Shown piece after piece: positions 1 through 6,041 of a stretch of 20,746 nucleotides of DNA. Source of the stretch: an uncultured Oscillospiraceae bacterium. GTDB taxonomy: Bacteria; Bacillota_A; Clostridia; Oscillospirales; Oscillospiraceae. The translations under genes and the position numbers were made by a program. Below the pieces are notes generated by a model. It had not been told where the DNA came from, searched no databases, and saw nothing but the letters and a program-made list of their open reading frames with translations. Numbering within the stretch: the first letter of the stretch is position 1; the number at the start of each line of letters is the position of its first letter. The stretch covers positions 1 to 20,746 of the forward strand of contig CAKTZK010000018.1 in the NCBI GenBank assembly GCA_934635515.1, read 5' to 3'.

Positions 1-15
1 TGCGGAACATTTGTT

Positions 16-44
16 ATTATACTGCGTTATGTTAGCTATGTCAA
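16..44 (-). promoter_or_regulatory. Perfect consensus sigma-A promoter facing left
   Basis: On the minus strand TTGACA (44 to 39) is followed after exactly 17 bases by TATAAT (21 to 16): both hexamers are perfect. A-tracts lie just upstream (minus-strand direction, 45-80) and resemble UP elements. The strength, the UP-like tracts and the tandem partner at 123-151 suggest a stable-RNA (rRNA or tRNA) operon beyond position 1. The target gene itself is not in the window. Confidence 0.8.
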
Positions 45-122
45 GCACTAATTTCAACTTTTTTCAAGTTTTTTCAGCGCTCTCTGCCGCCTTCCGCAGC
101 CCCGTCTCTCGACGACTTCGTT

Positions 123-151
123 ACTTTACCACACCCCCAGCCCGTTGTCAA
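123..151 (-). promoter_or_regulatory. Upstream member of tandem leftward sigma-A promoters
   Basis: Read on the minus strand, TTGACA (151 to 146) is followed after 17 bases by TAAAGT (128 to 123). The -35 is perfect and the spacing ideal. It points the same way as the perfect promoter at 16-44, about 105 bp further on, so the two form a tandem pair feeding a transcript that leaves the window on the left. Confidence 0.6.
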
Positions 152-231
152 CCCTTATTTTTACTTTTTTTAATTCCTGTCTTCACTTACGCTAATGTCA
201 CTCCCCCGGTCTTCCCTTTTCCCGGAAAGTA

Positions 232-240
232 TGCTATGAT
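232..240 (+). promoter_or_regulatory. Extended -10 upstream of the FHA-RodA gene
   Basis: The sequence TGCTATGAT is an extended -10 (TG-N-TATGAT) about 50 bases ahead of the start codon at 290. No convincing -35 is seen at the right distance, which is tolerable for extended -10 promoters. Confidence 0.45.
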
Positions 241-289
241 ATATACCTATTTAATACGTGCACTTAAAATATACGTATGCGAGGTTTCT

Positions 290-2101
290 ATGTCTGCATT
301 TTTATCAAATCTGAACGCCTCTCTGCCAACGGCGCTGTGGATCGGCCGGGTGCTGCTCCTGCTGGCGGCCGTATGGGTCCTGCTGCGCTGCGGCCTGTCC
401 CTGTTTGGCCGAAAGGAAGAGCCGGAGGTCTGGGGCTTTCTCAGCCTGTCCAACGGCGCCCGGTACGACCTGACCCACTGGGAAAACATGATCGGGCGGA
501 TGCGCAGCGCCGACGTGCGGGTGAACTTCCCCTCAGTGTCCCGGTGCCATGCGGCCCTGTGCCGCAATGACCGGGGGCAATGGACGGTATATCCGGTGAA
601 CCGCAGCAGCGGCGTGCTGCTCAATGGCGAGCGCAAACTGGAAAGCGCCCCGGTGAAGGCCGGGGACTGCATCGCCGTAGGCGGAGTGGAGCTGTACTTT
701 TTCCCCTCCACGGAGACGGATGAGGCCAAGGTGGCCCGCCGCCGGGCCCAGGAGCAAAAACGCCGGCGCATCTCCCCGGCGGGGACGCTGCTGACGCTGA
801 ATCTCTTCCAGGTCCTGCTGTTTTTACAGGTGTATCTCACCGCCCAGCCGGAGAGCCGCCTGGCAGTGGCGCTGACCTTCGGTTCCCTGGCCGTCCTGGC
901 CTGGGGCCTGTACGGCGTCTACCGGGCAGCCCAACGCACAGCCTATGAGCTGGAGACGCTGGTGTTTCTGCTCGTCAGCATAGGCGCGGCGGTAACGGCA
1001 GCCTACGACCCGGGCTCCCTTTTAAAGCTGGTGTGCACCGTGATCATAGGCATGGTACTGTTCCTGCTCATGAGCGGGGTGCTGCGGAGCCTGGAAACAT
1101 CCATCCGGGCCCGGTGGCCGGTGGCCATAGCCGCCGGGGCACTGCTGGCATTTAATGTGGTGCTGGGGGAACGGATCTTCGGCGCGAAGAACTGGATCTC
1201 CATCGGTCCCCTCTCCTTTCAGCCCTCGGAGCTGGTGAAGATCGCCTTTGTGCTGGTGGGGGCGGCCACGCTGGACCGTCTGTTTGCCAAGCGGAATTTA
1301 ATTTTTACCATCCTGTTTTCCGCCTACTGCGTGGGGTGCCTGGCACTGATGAGCGACTTCGGCACGGCGCTGATCTTCTTTGTGGCCTTTTTGTGCATCG
1401 CCTTCCTGCGCACCGGCGACCTGCCCTCTATCGCCATGATGGTGGCGGCGGCAGCCTTCGGCTGCGGCATCATCCTGCGCTTTAAGCCCTATATCGCGGA
1501 CCGCTTTGCCGCCTGGGGCCACGTGTGGGACTACGCCCAGGACATGGGCTACCAGCAGACCCGCACCATGAGCGCTATGGCCTCGGGCGGCCTGTTCGGC
1601 GTGGGGCCGGAGGCGGGCTGGCTCAAATATGTGGGCGCGGCCAACACGGACCTGGTGTTCGGCGTGGTGGGCGAGGAGTTCGGCTTCCTGCTGGCTCTTT
1701 GCTGCGTGGCCGCTCTGGTGCTGCCTATCGTGTTCACCCTACGGTGCGCCGCCGTGGCCCGCTCCTCCTTTTACACCATTCTCTCCTGTGCCACCGCCGC
1801 CATGCTGGTGTGCCAGATGACGCTGAACGTGCTGGGGGCTGTGGATCTGCTGCCGCTGACCGGCGTTACCTTCCCCTTTGTGTCCATGGGTGGATCCAGC
1901 ATGATCTCCTGCTGGGGACTTATGGCCTATCTCAAGGCCGCCGACACCCGGCAAAACGCCAGTTTTGCCCTGAAGATCCTGAAAAGTAAGCCGGAGAAAA
2001 AGCCGAAGCCTGCGCCAGCGGTCAAAAAGCAGGAGGGCTTTTTTGCAGACATGCCCGATATCCCCGTGGATGACATTTTCGGAAAGGAGGACCACAAATG
2101 A
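290..2101 (+). CDS. FHA domain fused to FtsW/RodA/SpoVE-family peptidoglycan glycosyltransferase
   Basis: Predicted 603-aa membrane protein joining a phosphothreonine-reading FHA domain to a SEDS glycan polymerase. Residues about 14-38 form a first membrane helix. Residues about 48-138 are FHA, with IGR at 68-70, SRCHA at 84-88 and a late SSGVLLNG turn. Roughly ten further helices follow, with the family signatures GPLSFQPSEL (306-315), DFGTA (356-360), the loop WDYAQDMGYQ (413-422) whose Asp414 or Asp418 probably corresponds to the catalytic Asp, ASGGLFGVG (431-439) and GEEFG (461-465). SEDS proteins polymerise lipid II into glycan strands and work with a class B PBP, which is the next gene (ATGA overlap at 2098-2101). 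The start at 290 has a GCGAGG upstream. An earlier in-frame ATG at 11 is rejected for lack of a ribosome binding site. The tail from about 565 is Lys/Pro-rich and cytosolic. Whether it serves elongation, division or sporulation cannot be told from sequence. Confidence 0.9.
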   Translation: MSAFLSNLNASLPTALWIGRVLLLLAAVWVLLRCGLSLFGRKEEPEVWGFLSLSNGARYDLTHWENMIGRMRSADVRVNFPSVSRCHAALCRNDRGQWTVYPVNRSSGVLLNGERKLESAPVKAGDCIAVGGVELYFFPSTETDEAKVARRRAQEQKRRRISPAGTLLTLNLFQVLLFLQVYLTAQPESRLAVALTFGSLAVLAWGLYGVYRAAQRTAYELETLVFLLVSIGAAVTAAYDPGSLLKLVCTVIIGMVLFLLMSGVLRSLETSIRARWPVAIAAGALLAFNVVLGERIFGAKNWISIGPLSFQPSELVKIAFVLVGAATLDRLFAKRNLIFTILFSAYCVGCLALMSDFGTALIFFVAFLCIAFLRTGDLPSIAMMVAAAAFGCGIILRFKPYIADRFAAWGHVWDYAQDMGYQQTRTMSAMASGGLFGVGPEAGWLKYVGAANTDLVFGVVGEEFGFLLALCCVAALVLPIVFTLRCAAVARSSFYTILSCATAAMLVCQMTLNVLGAVDLLPLTGVTFPFVSMGGSSMISCWGLMAYLKAADTRQNASFALKILKSKPEKKPKPAPAVKKQEGFFADMPDIPVDDIFGKEDHK

Positions 2102-3447
2102 AACAGGTCAAGCAGCGCACACTCCTTATTTATATATTGCTTTTGCTGTTTTTAGCGGGGCTGGTGCTGTACAGCGTGCGCTATGCGGCTCTGTCCGGCC
2201 GCTGGGCCTCCTTCTCCGGAAACGCCGGGGCCTTTGACGGCGGCGTGCCCACCCTGGGGCAGATCGTGGACCGAAACGGCGAGATCCTTTTTGATGCCGC
2301 CACCGGCTCCTACAGCGAAGACGGCGAGCTCCGCCGGGCCACCCTCCACGCCGTGGGCGACACCGCCGGGAACATCTCCACCTCCGCCCTGCAGAATTTT
2401 GAAAAGCAGCTGCTGAACTATGATCTGCTCACCGGTATCAACGGCGGCGGAGGCCGGGTGTACCTGACTTTGGACAGCCGCCTGCAGACAGCGGCCTATG
2501 AGGCCTTGGGGGACTCCAAGGGCACCATCGGCGTATACAATTATCAGACCGGGGAAATCCTGTGCATGGTCTCCTCCCCCAGCTTCGACCCCGCCGATCC
2601 TCCGGAGATCGAGGACGGGGACAGCCGTTACGACGGCGTGTACCTAAACCGTCTCCTCTCCTCCACCTTCACCCCCGGCTCCGTGTTTAAGGTGGTCACG
2701 GCGGCCGCCGCCCTGGAAAACCTGGAGGACGTGTCGGACCGCACCTTCCGCTGCACCGGCAGCGTGGATATTGACGGCGACACCATCACCTGCCCCTACG
2801 TCCACGGGACCATGGACTTTTACGGAGCCATGGCCAACTCCTGCAACTGTGTTTTTGCGCAGCTGGCCGTGGAGCTGGGCGGCGAGACCCTGGAGCAGTA
2901 CGCCCGGGCTGCGGGCCTGCTGGAGAGCCATACCGTCAGCGGCATCGAGACGGCCGCCGGAGCCTATCAGGTGTCCGACGCCCACAGCAATGTGGGCTGG
3001 TCCGGCGTGGGGCAATATGAGGATCTGGTGAACCCCTGCTCCCTGATGGCCATGATGGGGGCCATTGGCGGCCGGGGCAGCGCCCGGGAGCCGTATCTGC
3101 TGGAGAAGGTCTCCTCTCTGGGCAGCGGCCTCACCCGCTCCGCCGGGTCCTCCGGCACACTGGAGATCTGGAGCCAGGATACCTGCGACACTCTGGCCAG
3201 GATGCTGCGCAACAATGTGACGGAGACCTACGGCCAGAGCCGATTTGACGACCTGCCGGTGTGCGCCAAGTCCGGCACCGCCGAGGTGGGCCAGGGCAAA
3301 GCGCCCCACAGCTGGTTTGCGGGCTTTGTGGACAGCGACACCCTGCCTCTGGCCTTTGTTGTCCTGGTGGAAAACGGCGGCGGCGGCAGCGCCGTAGCCG
3401 GAAGCGCCGCCGCTCAGGTGCTGCGCACGGCGGCAGAGATCCTGTAA
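2098..3447 (+). CDS. Class B penicillin-binding protein (transpeptidase)
   Basis: Predicted 449-aa membrane-anchored D,D-transpeptidase that cross-links peptidoglycan outside the membrane. A single N-terminal helix (about 9-27) anchors it. A short dimerisation region follows, and the transpeptidase domain runs from about 120 to the end. The three active-site motifs are visible: SVFK with nucleophile Ser195, SCN at 248-250 and KSGT at 391-394. It is shorter than most class B PBPs (usually 550-700 aa) and resembles the compact PbpA type that pairs with RodA in Actinobacteria. AAAGGAGG at about 2082-2089 serves this start. The 4-bp overlap with the FHA-RodA gene implies translational coupling and a 1:1 polymerase-transpeptidase complex. 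The bidirectional terminator at 3478-3507 ends the operon. The exact morphogenetic role is inferred from the neighbour only. Confidence 0.93.
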   Translation: MKQVKQRTLLIYILLLLFLAGLVLYSVRYAALSGRWASFSGNAGAFDGGVPTLGQIVDRNGEILFDAATGSYSEDGELRRATLHAVGDTAGNISTSALQNFEKQLLNYDLLTGINGGGGRVYLTLDSRLQTAAYEALGDSKGTIGVYNYQTGEILCMVSSPSFDPADPPEIEDGDSRYDGVYLNRLLSSTFTPGSVFKVVTAAAALENLEDVSDRTFRCTGSVDIDGDTITCPYVHGTMDFYGAMANSCNCVFAQLAVELGGETLEQYARAAGLLESHTVSGIETAAGAYQVSDAHSNVGWSGVGQYEDLVNPCSLMAMMGAIGGRGSAREPYLLEKVSSLGSGLTRSAGSSGTLEIWSQDTCDTLARMLRNNVTETYGQSRFDDLPVCAKSGTAEVGQGKAPHSWFAGFVDSDTLPLAFVVLVENGGGGSAVAGSAAAQVLRTAAEIL

Positions 3448-3477
3448 AGGTCACGACAAAAATCCCCGCAGGAATCT

Positions 3478-3507
3478 AAAAAAACGGCCCAATGGGCCGT
3501 TTTTTTA
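3478..3507. terminator. Bidirectional intrinsic terminator
   Basis: An A-run, the stem ACGGCCCA/TGGGCCGT and a T-run of seven serve as terminator in both directions. It ends the PBP operon on the plus strand and the DUF4430 lipoprotein gene on the minus strand, whose stop codon (3505-3507) lies inside the T-run. Confidence 0.88.
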
Positions 3508-3939
3508 TTGCATTTTCTCCACAGCAAAGCCATACACCGCGCCGTCCTGCACGTCGGTCAGGTCCACAGCCGTAGCGGCGTACTGGCCGTCGATATAAAA
3601 GGCCCAGTAGCTGCCGTCCGCCTCGTAGTCCGCGGTGATGCCGGTGACTTCCTTGACATACAGGCCATAATCGCCCTTCTCGCCGCTGATGAGATCCAGC
3701 GCCTGCAGGGCCGCGCCCACCGTCTTTTCATCGGTCTTGACGGTAAAGGTGATCTTGGCGCCCTCGGCATCCGTCACTTCTACGGAAAAAGTAGCATTGC
3801 CCGTGCCCAGAGTCTCACCGTTCTTCACGCCCACGGTGTTCTTTCCCGCGGCAATGGGCATGGGCTTTGCGCAGGCGCACAGAGCCAGCACCAGCGCCAG
3901 GGCCAGCAAAAGGGCCATGGCTTTTTTCAGATTTTTCAT
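3505..3939 (-). CDS. DUF4430-domain lipoprotein
   Basis: Predicted 144-aa secreted lipoprotein. It begins MKNLKK, then a hydrophobic stretch of repeated Leu/Ala to residue 22 and a lipobox ending in Cys21 or Cys23 (LALC or LCAC; the latter has the better Ala at -1). The mature part, from about residue 60, matches the DUF4430 (transcobalamin C-terminal-like) pattern: TVGAALQAL, then GLYVKEVTGI, then an aromatic YWAFYIDG and a closing GAVYGFAVEK. DUF4430 domains occur in surface proteins linked to ligand or cobalamin binding, but no ligand can be assigned. The start at 3939 is chosen for GGAGGGA seven bases upstream and the signal peptide. A longer frame to 4182 only reads antisense through the tRNA. 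It is monocistronic and convergent with the PBP operon. Confidence 0.85.
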   Translation of the reverse strand: MKNLKKAMALLLALALVLALCACAKPMPIAAGKNTVGVKNGETLGTGNATFSVEVTDAEGAKITFTVKTDEKTVGAALQALDLISGEKGDYGLYVKEVTGITADYEADGSYWAFYIDGQYAATAVDLTDVQDGAVYGFAVEKMQ

Positions 3940-4043
3940 GGTAATTTCCCTCCTTTTTGCCAGTATAACACAGCACCGCCCCTTTCGCAACCAAACCCAG
4001 ACGGCTCTCACCGGCAAAATTATCCGTTTGGCGAAAAAAACTG

Positions 4044-4071
4044 TTGACAAACGCCGCAAAACCTGTATAAT
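4044..4071 (+). promoter_or_regulatory. Consensus promoter of the tRNA-Gln gene
   Basis: TTGACA (4044-4049), a 16-base spacer and TATAAT (4066-4071): both hexamers are perfect. The predicted transcription start is around 4078, about 15 bases before the mature tRNA. Confidence 0.92.
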
Positions 4072-4092
4072 AGTTTTTGTTCTTCGGAACAT

Positions 4093-4166
4093 AGCGGGAT
4101 TGTGTAAAGGTAGCACAGCGGACTCTGACTCCGTATGTGAGGGTTCGAATCCTTCTCCCGCTGCCA
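4093..4166 (+). tRNA. tRNA-Gln (anticodon CUG)
   Basis: A full cloverleaf can be drawn by hand. The acceptor AGCGGGA (4093-4099) pairs with TCCCGCT (4156-4162). A three-pair D stem GTG/CAC encloses TAAAGGTAG. The anticodon stem GCGGA/TCCGT carries the loop CTCTGAC with anticodon CTG at 4125-4127, reading CAG. The T arm GAGGG-TTCGAAT-CCTTC is intact. The discriminator G (4163) and an encoded CCA (4164-4166) follow. A perfect promoter precedes it and an intrinsic terminator follows, so it is a stand-alone unit. Its 3' half is duplicated 140 bp downstream. Confidence 0.95.
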
Positions 4167-4169
4167 TGA

Positions 4170-4205
4170 AAGCTCTCGGCAATAGCCGGGGGCTTTTTCT
4201 TTTTT
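4170..4205 (+). terminator. Intrinsic terminator of tRNA-Gln
   Basis: The hairpin AGCTCTCGGC-AATA-GCCGGGGGCT is followed by a T-rich tract. The same hairpin and tail recur at 4310-4341 as part of a duplication. Confidence 0.85.
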
Positions 4206-4224
4206 CGCAATTTTCAAAAACAGG

Positions 4225-4240
4225 GGATTCGGACCCTCAC
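4225..4240 (-). repeat. Inverted copy of the tRNA-Gln T-arm
   Basis: Read on the minus strand, these 16 bases match the T-arm of the tRNA (4137-4152) at 15 of 16 positions. The fragment sits, inverted, between the real tRNA and the direct duplication of its 3' end, which points to past rearrangement at this locus. Confidence 0.6.
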
Positions 4241-4259
4241 ATTTTTTTAATCATAGCGC

Positions 4260-4285
4260 AGCCCTCGGCGCTTGCGCCGAGGGCT
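4260..4285. repeat. Perfect inverted repeat next to the truncated tRNA copy
   Basis: AGCCCTCGGCG and CGCCGAGGGCT flank a four-base centre (CTTG). The right arm runs into the T-stem of the truncated tRNA copy at 4279-4306. Confidence 0.75.
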
Positions 4286-4341
4286 CGAATCCTTCTCCCG
4301 CTGCCAAAAAAGCTCTCGGCAATAGCCGGGGGCTTTTTCTT
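4279..4341 (+). pseudogene. Duplicated tRNA-Gln 3' end with terminator
   Basis: This 63-bp stretch matches 4139-4201 with three mismatches at a constant offset of 140 bp. It carries the T-arm, the acceptor 3' strand, CCA and the whole terminator. The D and anticodon arms are absent. A short ATAGCG at 4253-4258 also matches the 5' acceptor region. Duplicated tRNA 3' ends are typical attachment-site scars of integrases, but no integrase is present here, and local tandem duplication followed by deletion is equally possible. Confidence 0.75.
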
Positions 4342-4345
4342 GTTT

Positions 4346-4377
4346 AAAAAGGAAAAGCCCCGGCATAAAGCCGGGGC
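4346..4377 (-). terminator. Intrinsic terminator of the PadR operon
   Basis: On the minus strand GCCCCGGC-TTTAT-GCCGGGGC is followed by TTTTCCTTTTT. It lies just beyond the stop of the frameshifted membrane-protein gene and closes the leftward operon. Confidence 0.82.
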
Positions 4378-4388
4378 CGCGTTCTCCC

Positions 4389-5094
4389 TCACGCCGCCTG
4401 CGCAGCGGAGAATTTTTGATACTGCTTCTGATTCCCGCAGAAAAATCCCCGGATCGTCAGGCCCACAAAGGCCACCAGGGCCAAGTAGTAGACCGGCAGC
4501 GCCGCGCTCCACGCGCCTTGGGGCAGCACCTGCTTCACGGCGGCTCCGTCCAGCAGAATGTAGATGAGCAGACCCTCGCTGCCCGTCACCCAGGGCCGCA
4601 GCAGGGCGGCCCGCACCGCCACCAGCGCCACACCCAGGGCCAGCTTCGGCGCGTCCTTGGCACTGCACACCTCCGTGCCGATGGTCACAAAGCCGCAGAG
4701 GTAGATGGTCGCGTGGCAGAACAGGGAGATGAACACATTCAGCGGCGGGTTTTCCCCGTAGATCAGCCCGCCAGCCGCGGATCATAGCCAGGTAGTAGGA
4801 AAATCCCGCCATGAGCCCGGAGTAGGCCGCCCAGCTATGCAGCTTTTTCCGCCCGGTCAGCAAAATCGCAGGCACGGCGAAGTAGGCCACGGTGGAAAAC
4901 TCCACCGGCAGCATTACCACGCCCCGGATGAACGGATACACAACGCCGTAGCGCAGCAGATTGCCCAGCAGCAGCGCCGCGCACAGCGCCCGCATCACCC
5001 CTCTGCGCCTACCCGCCGGGGCCTTGCACAGCCGATACGCCAGCACATTGATGCAGCCGAAAAACACCAGCGCCACCGCATTCAAACCATACAT
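4389..5094 (-). pseudogene. Frameshifted polytopic membrane protein gene
   Basis: Two overlapping frames together give one membrane protein of about 234 aa. The first frame runs from the ATG at 5094 (with GAGGTGAG upstream) through about 100 residues with several hydrophobic segments (VALVFFGCINVL, VEFSTVAYFAVPAILL, YYLAMI). At about 4775-4780 the sense shifts: removing one base there joins it to GGLIYGENPPLNVF and then to more membrane segments (ISLFCHATIYLCGF, LALGVALVAVRAALL, VYYLALVAFVGLTI), ending at 4389. The original frame instead reads Arg/Pro/Gly-rich nonsense through the terminator. I do not recognise the family; a distant YwaF/TMEM164-like fold is possible but unproven. It is the last gene of the PadR operon, 12 bp after the DUF1700 remnant. 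It may be a decayed gene or a sequencing error. Confidence 0.72.
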
Positions 5095-5106
5095 GATGTT
5101 CTCACC

Positions 5107-5561
5107 TCACTTCACAAACCAGCCCCACACATGCCAGAACTGGAAGCTGCCCGCCGACAGGGCGCACACCACATAGGAAAGCACGAAGCATGCGGCGAAC
5201 AGCGCCAGGGCCACCAGGGCCGCCGTGCGCAGACGGCGCTTGGTCTTGCCGGAAAACTGCGGGTTGATGGCCAGGGCCGGTAGTACCGCCCCGCCGGAGG
5301 CCACTGCCAGCGTATTGTGACAAAATCGCCCATAGGACCGCACCAACTGGCGCAAAAACGCCCCGTAATACACGCAGCCCACCGCCGCCAGCACTGCCAG
5401 GGCCGCAAAAGTCAGGGCCAGCATGGCCCCGTACCAGTAGGGCATGGCAGGGATGAGTCCGCCCAATGCTGCTCGTATTCCTCCACTATATCCGCCGGGT
5501 CGGCCACATTCCGCTTTTCCAGCTCCTGGCCCAGCCGCTCTAAAAACTCAGTTTTCTTCAT
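5107..5561 (-). pseudogene. DUF1700 (HAAS) family gene with internal deletion and frame break
   Basis: The ATG at 5561 (GGAGG nine bases upstream) begins a typical DUF1700/HAAS N-terminus, MKKTEFLERLGQELEK, continuing to an EEYEQH helix at residues 27-32. It then meets a junction near 5465-5470, runs out of frame and stops at 5412 after 49 aa. The C-terminal half continues in another frame from about 5466 to 5107: PYWYGAMLALTFAALAVL, then GAFLRQLVRSYGRF, then a last membrane segment and WHVWGWF. Intact relatives, as I recall them, have the rest of the helical domain and more membrane segments between these parts, so the missing middle suggests deletion of perhaps 70-100 codons. The start overlaps the PadR gene by 14 bp, the usual PadR-DUF1700 pairing. 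A product made from the TTG at 5466 would be only 119 aa. Confidence 0.72.
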
Positions 5562-5877
5562 CGTCTTCATCCTCCTTCAAAAGCGCCCGGACAGCCTCGG
5601 CAAAGCGCAGATAGTCTGCCCGGTCCATATTGTAAACATCCTCGCCCAACTGCGTGAGCTTGTAGTATTTCCGGGGCGGCCCGCCGCTCTCCTCCTGGAG
5701 ATAGGTGGTCACCAGGCCGTCCGCCTTCATCTTGCGCAGCAACGGGTACACCGTGCCGTCGGCGATGTCGATGTGCTTCGACAAATAATCGGAGATCTCA
5801 TATCCATAGCGGTCCTGCCCGCGCAGCAGCGACAGCACGCACAGCTCCAGCACGCCTTTTTTATATTGCGGATTCAT
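5548..5877 (-). CDS. PadR-family transcriptional regulator
   Basis: Predicted 109-aa winged-helix repressor. The N-terminal part has the PadR pattern: LELCVLSLLRGQDRYGYEIS, a DGTVYPLLRKMKADGLV recognition region at about 41-57, and a wing with PPRKYYKLTQLG at about 67-78. A short C-terminal helix follows, with an acidic tail KEDEDDEEN. The short C-terminal helix places it with the small PadR-s2 type. AAAGGAG precedes the ATG. It is the first gene of a leftward operon (PadR, DUF1700, membrane protein) and overlaps the second gene by 14 bp. A perfect dyad covers its own -10, indicating autorepression. Unlike its two downstream partners it is intact. The inducer is unknown. Confidence 0.93.
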   Translation of the reverse strand: MNPQYKKGVLELCVLSLLRGQDRYGYEISDYLSKHIDIADGTVYPLLRKMKADGLVTTYLQEESGGPPRKYYKLTQLGEDVYNMDRADYLRFAEAVRALLKEDEDDEEN

Positions 5878-5906
5878 AGGCAGCTCCTTTCGTATCTCGT
5901 TCTTAC

Positions 5907-5928
5907 ACTACTGTGTATATTCAGTAGT
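5907..5928. promoter_or_regulatory. Candidate PadR operator (perfect dyad)
   Basis: ACTACTG (5907-5913) and CAGTAGT (5922-5928) form a perfect inverted repeat with an eight-base A/T centre covering the -10 of the padR promoter. PadR proteins bind such dyads as dimers, usually in their own promoters, so autorepression is inferred. Confidence 0.68.
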
Positions 5929-5941
5929 TTTAAAATGTCAA
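5914..5941 (-). promoter_or_regulatory. padR operon promoter
   Basis: On the minus strand TTGACA (5941 to 5936), a 16-base spacer and TATACA (5919 to 5914). The -10 lies inside the dyad operator at 5907-5928. Confidence 0.75.
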
Positions 5942-5978
5942 TACCAATTTTAAAAATTTTTATAGAATTATTTTTTCT

Positions 5979-6006
5979 TTGCCCGGACGCTGTTTTGTGG
6001 TATACT
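5979..6006 (+). promoter_or_regulatory. Promoter of the short-chain dehydrogenase gene
   Basis: TTGCCC (5979-5984), a 16-base spacer and TATACT (6001-6006). The -10 is good and the -35 weak. It is divergent from padR, and the PadR dyad lies about 50-70 bp upstream, so co-regulation is possible but not shown. Confidence 0.55.
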
Positions 6007-6041
6007 GTCCCCATAAATCGACCTTTTAGGAGGGCATATAT

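Larger units (their letters stand above)
1..289. other. Intergenic region left of the FHA-RodA gene
   Basis: No protein-coding gene is supported here. An open frame continues upstream of the FHA-RodA start, but it lacks a ribosome binding site and reads through A/T-rich promoter DNA. The stretch holds two consensus promoters facing left (listed separately), A/T tracts around 50-80 and 150-175 that could act as UP elements for them, and an extended -10 facing right at 232-240. It is visibly more A/T-rich than the flanking genes, as expected for a divergent promoter region. Confidence 0.7.

Noticed and set aside
11..289. N-terminal extension of the FHA-RodA protein from the ATG at 11
   Set aside because: It has no ribosome binding site, reads through promoter-like A/T-rich DNA, and the natural N-terminus with its membrane helix starts at 290.
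3940..4217. Minus-strand reading frames extending from the DUF4430 gene or lying over the tRNA
   Set aside because: They are antisense translations of tRNA-Gln (peptides such as GFEPSHTESESAVLPLH are well-known artefacts).
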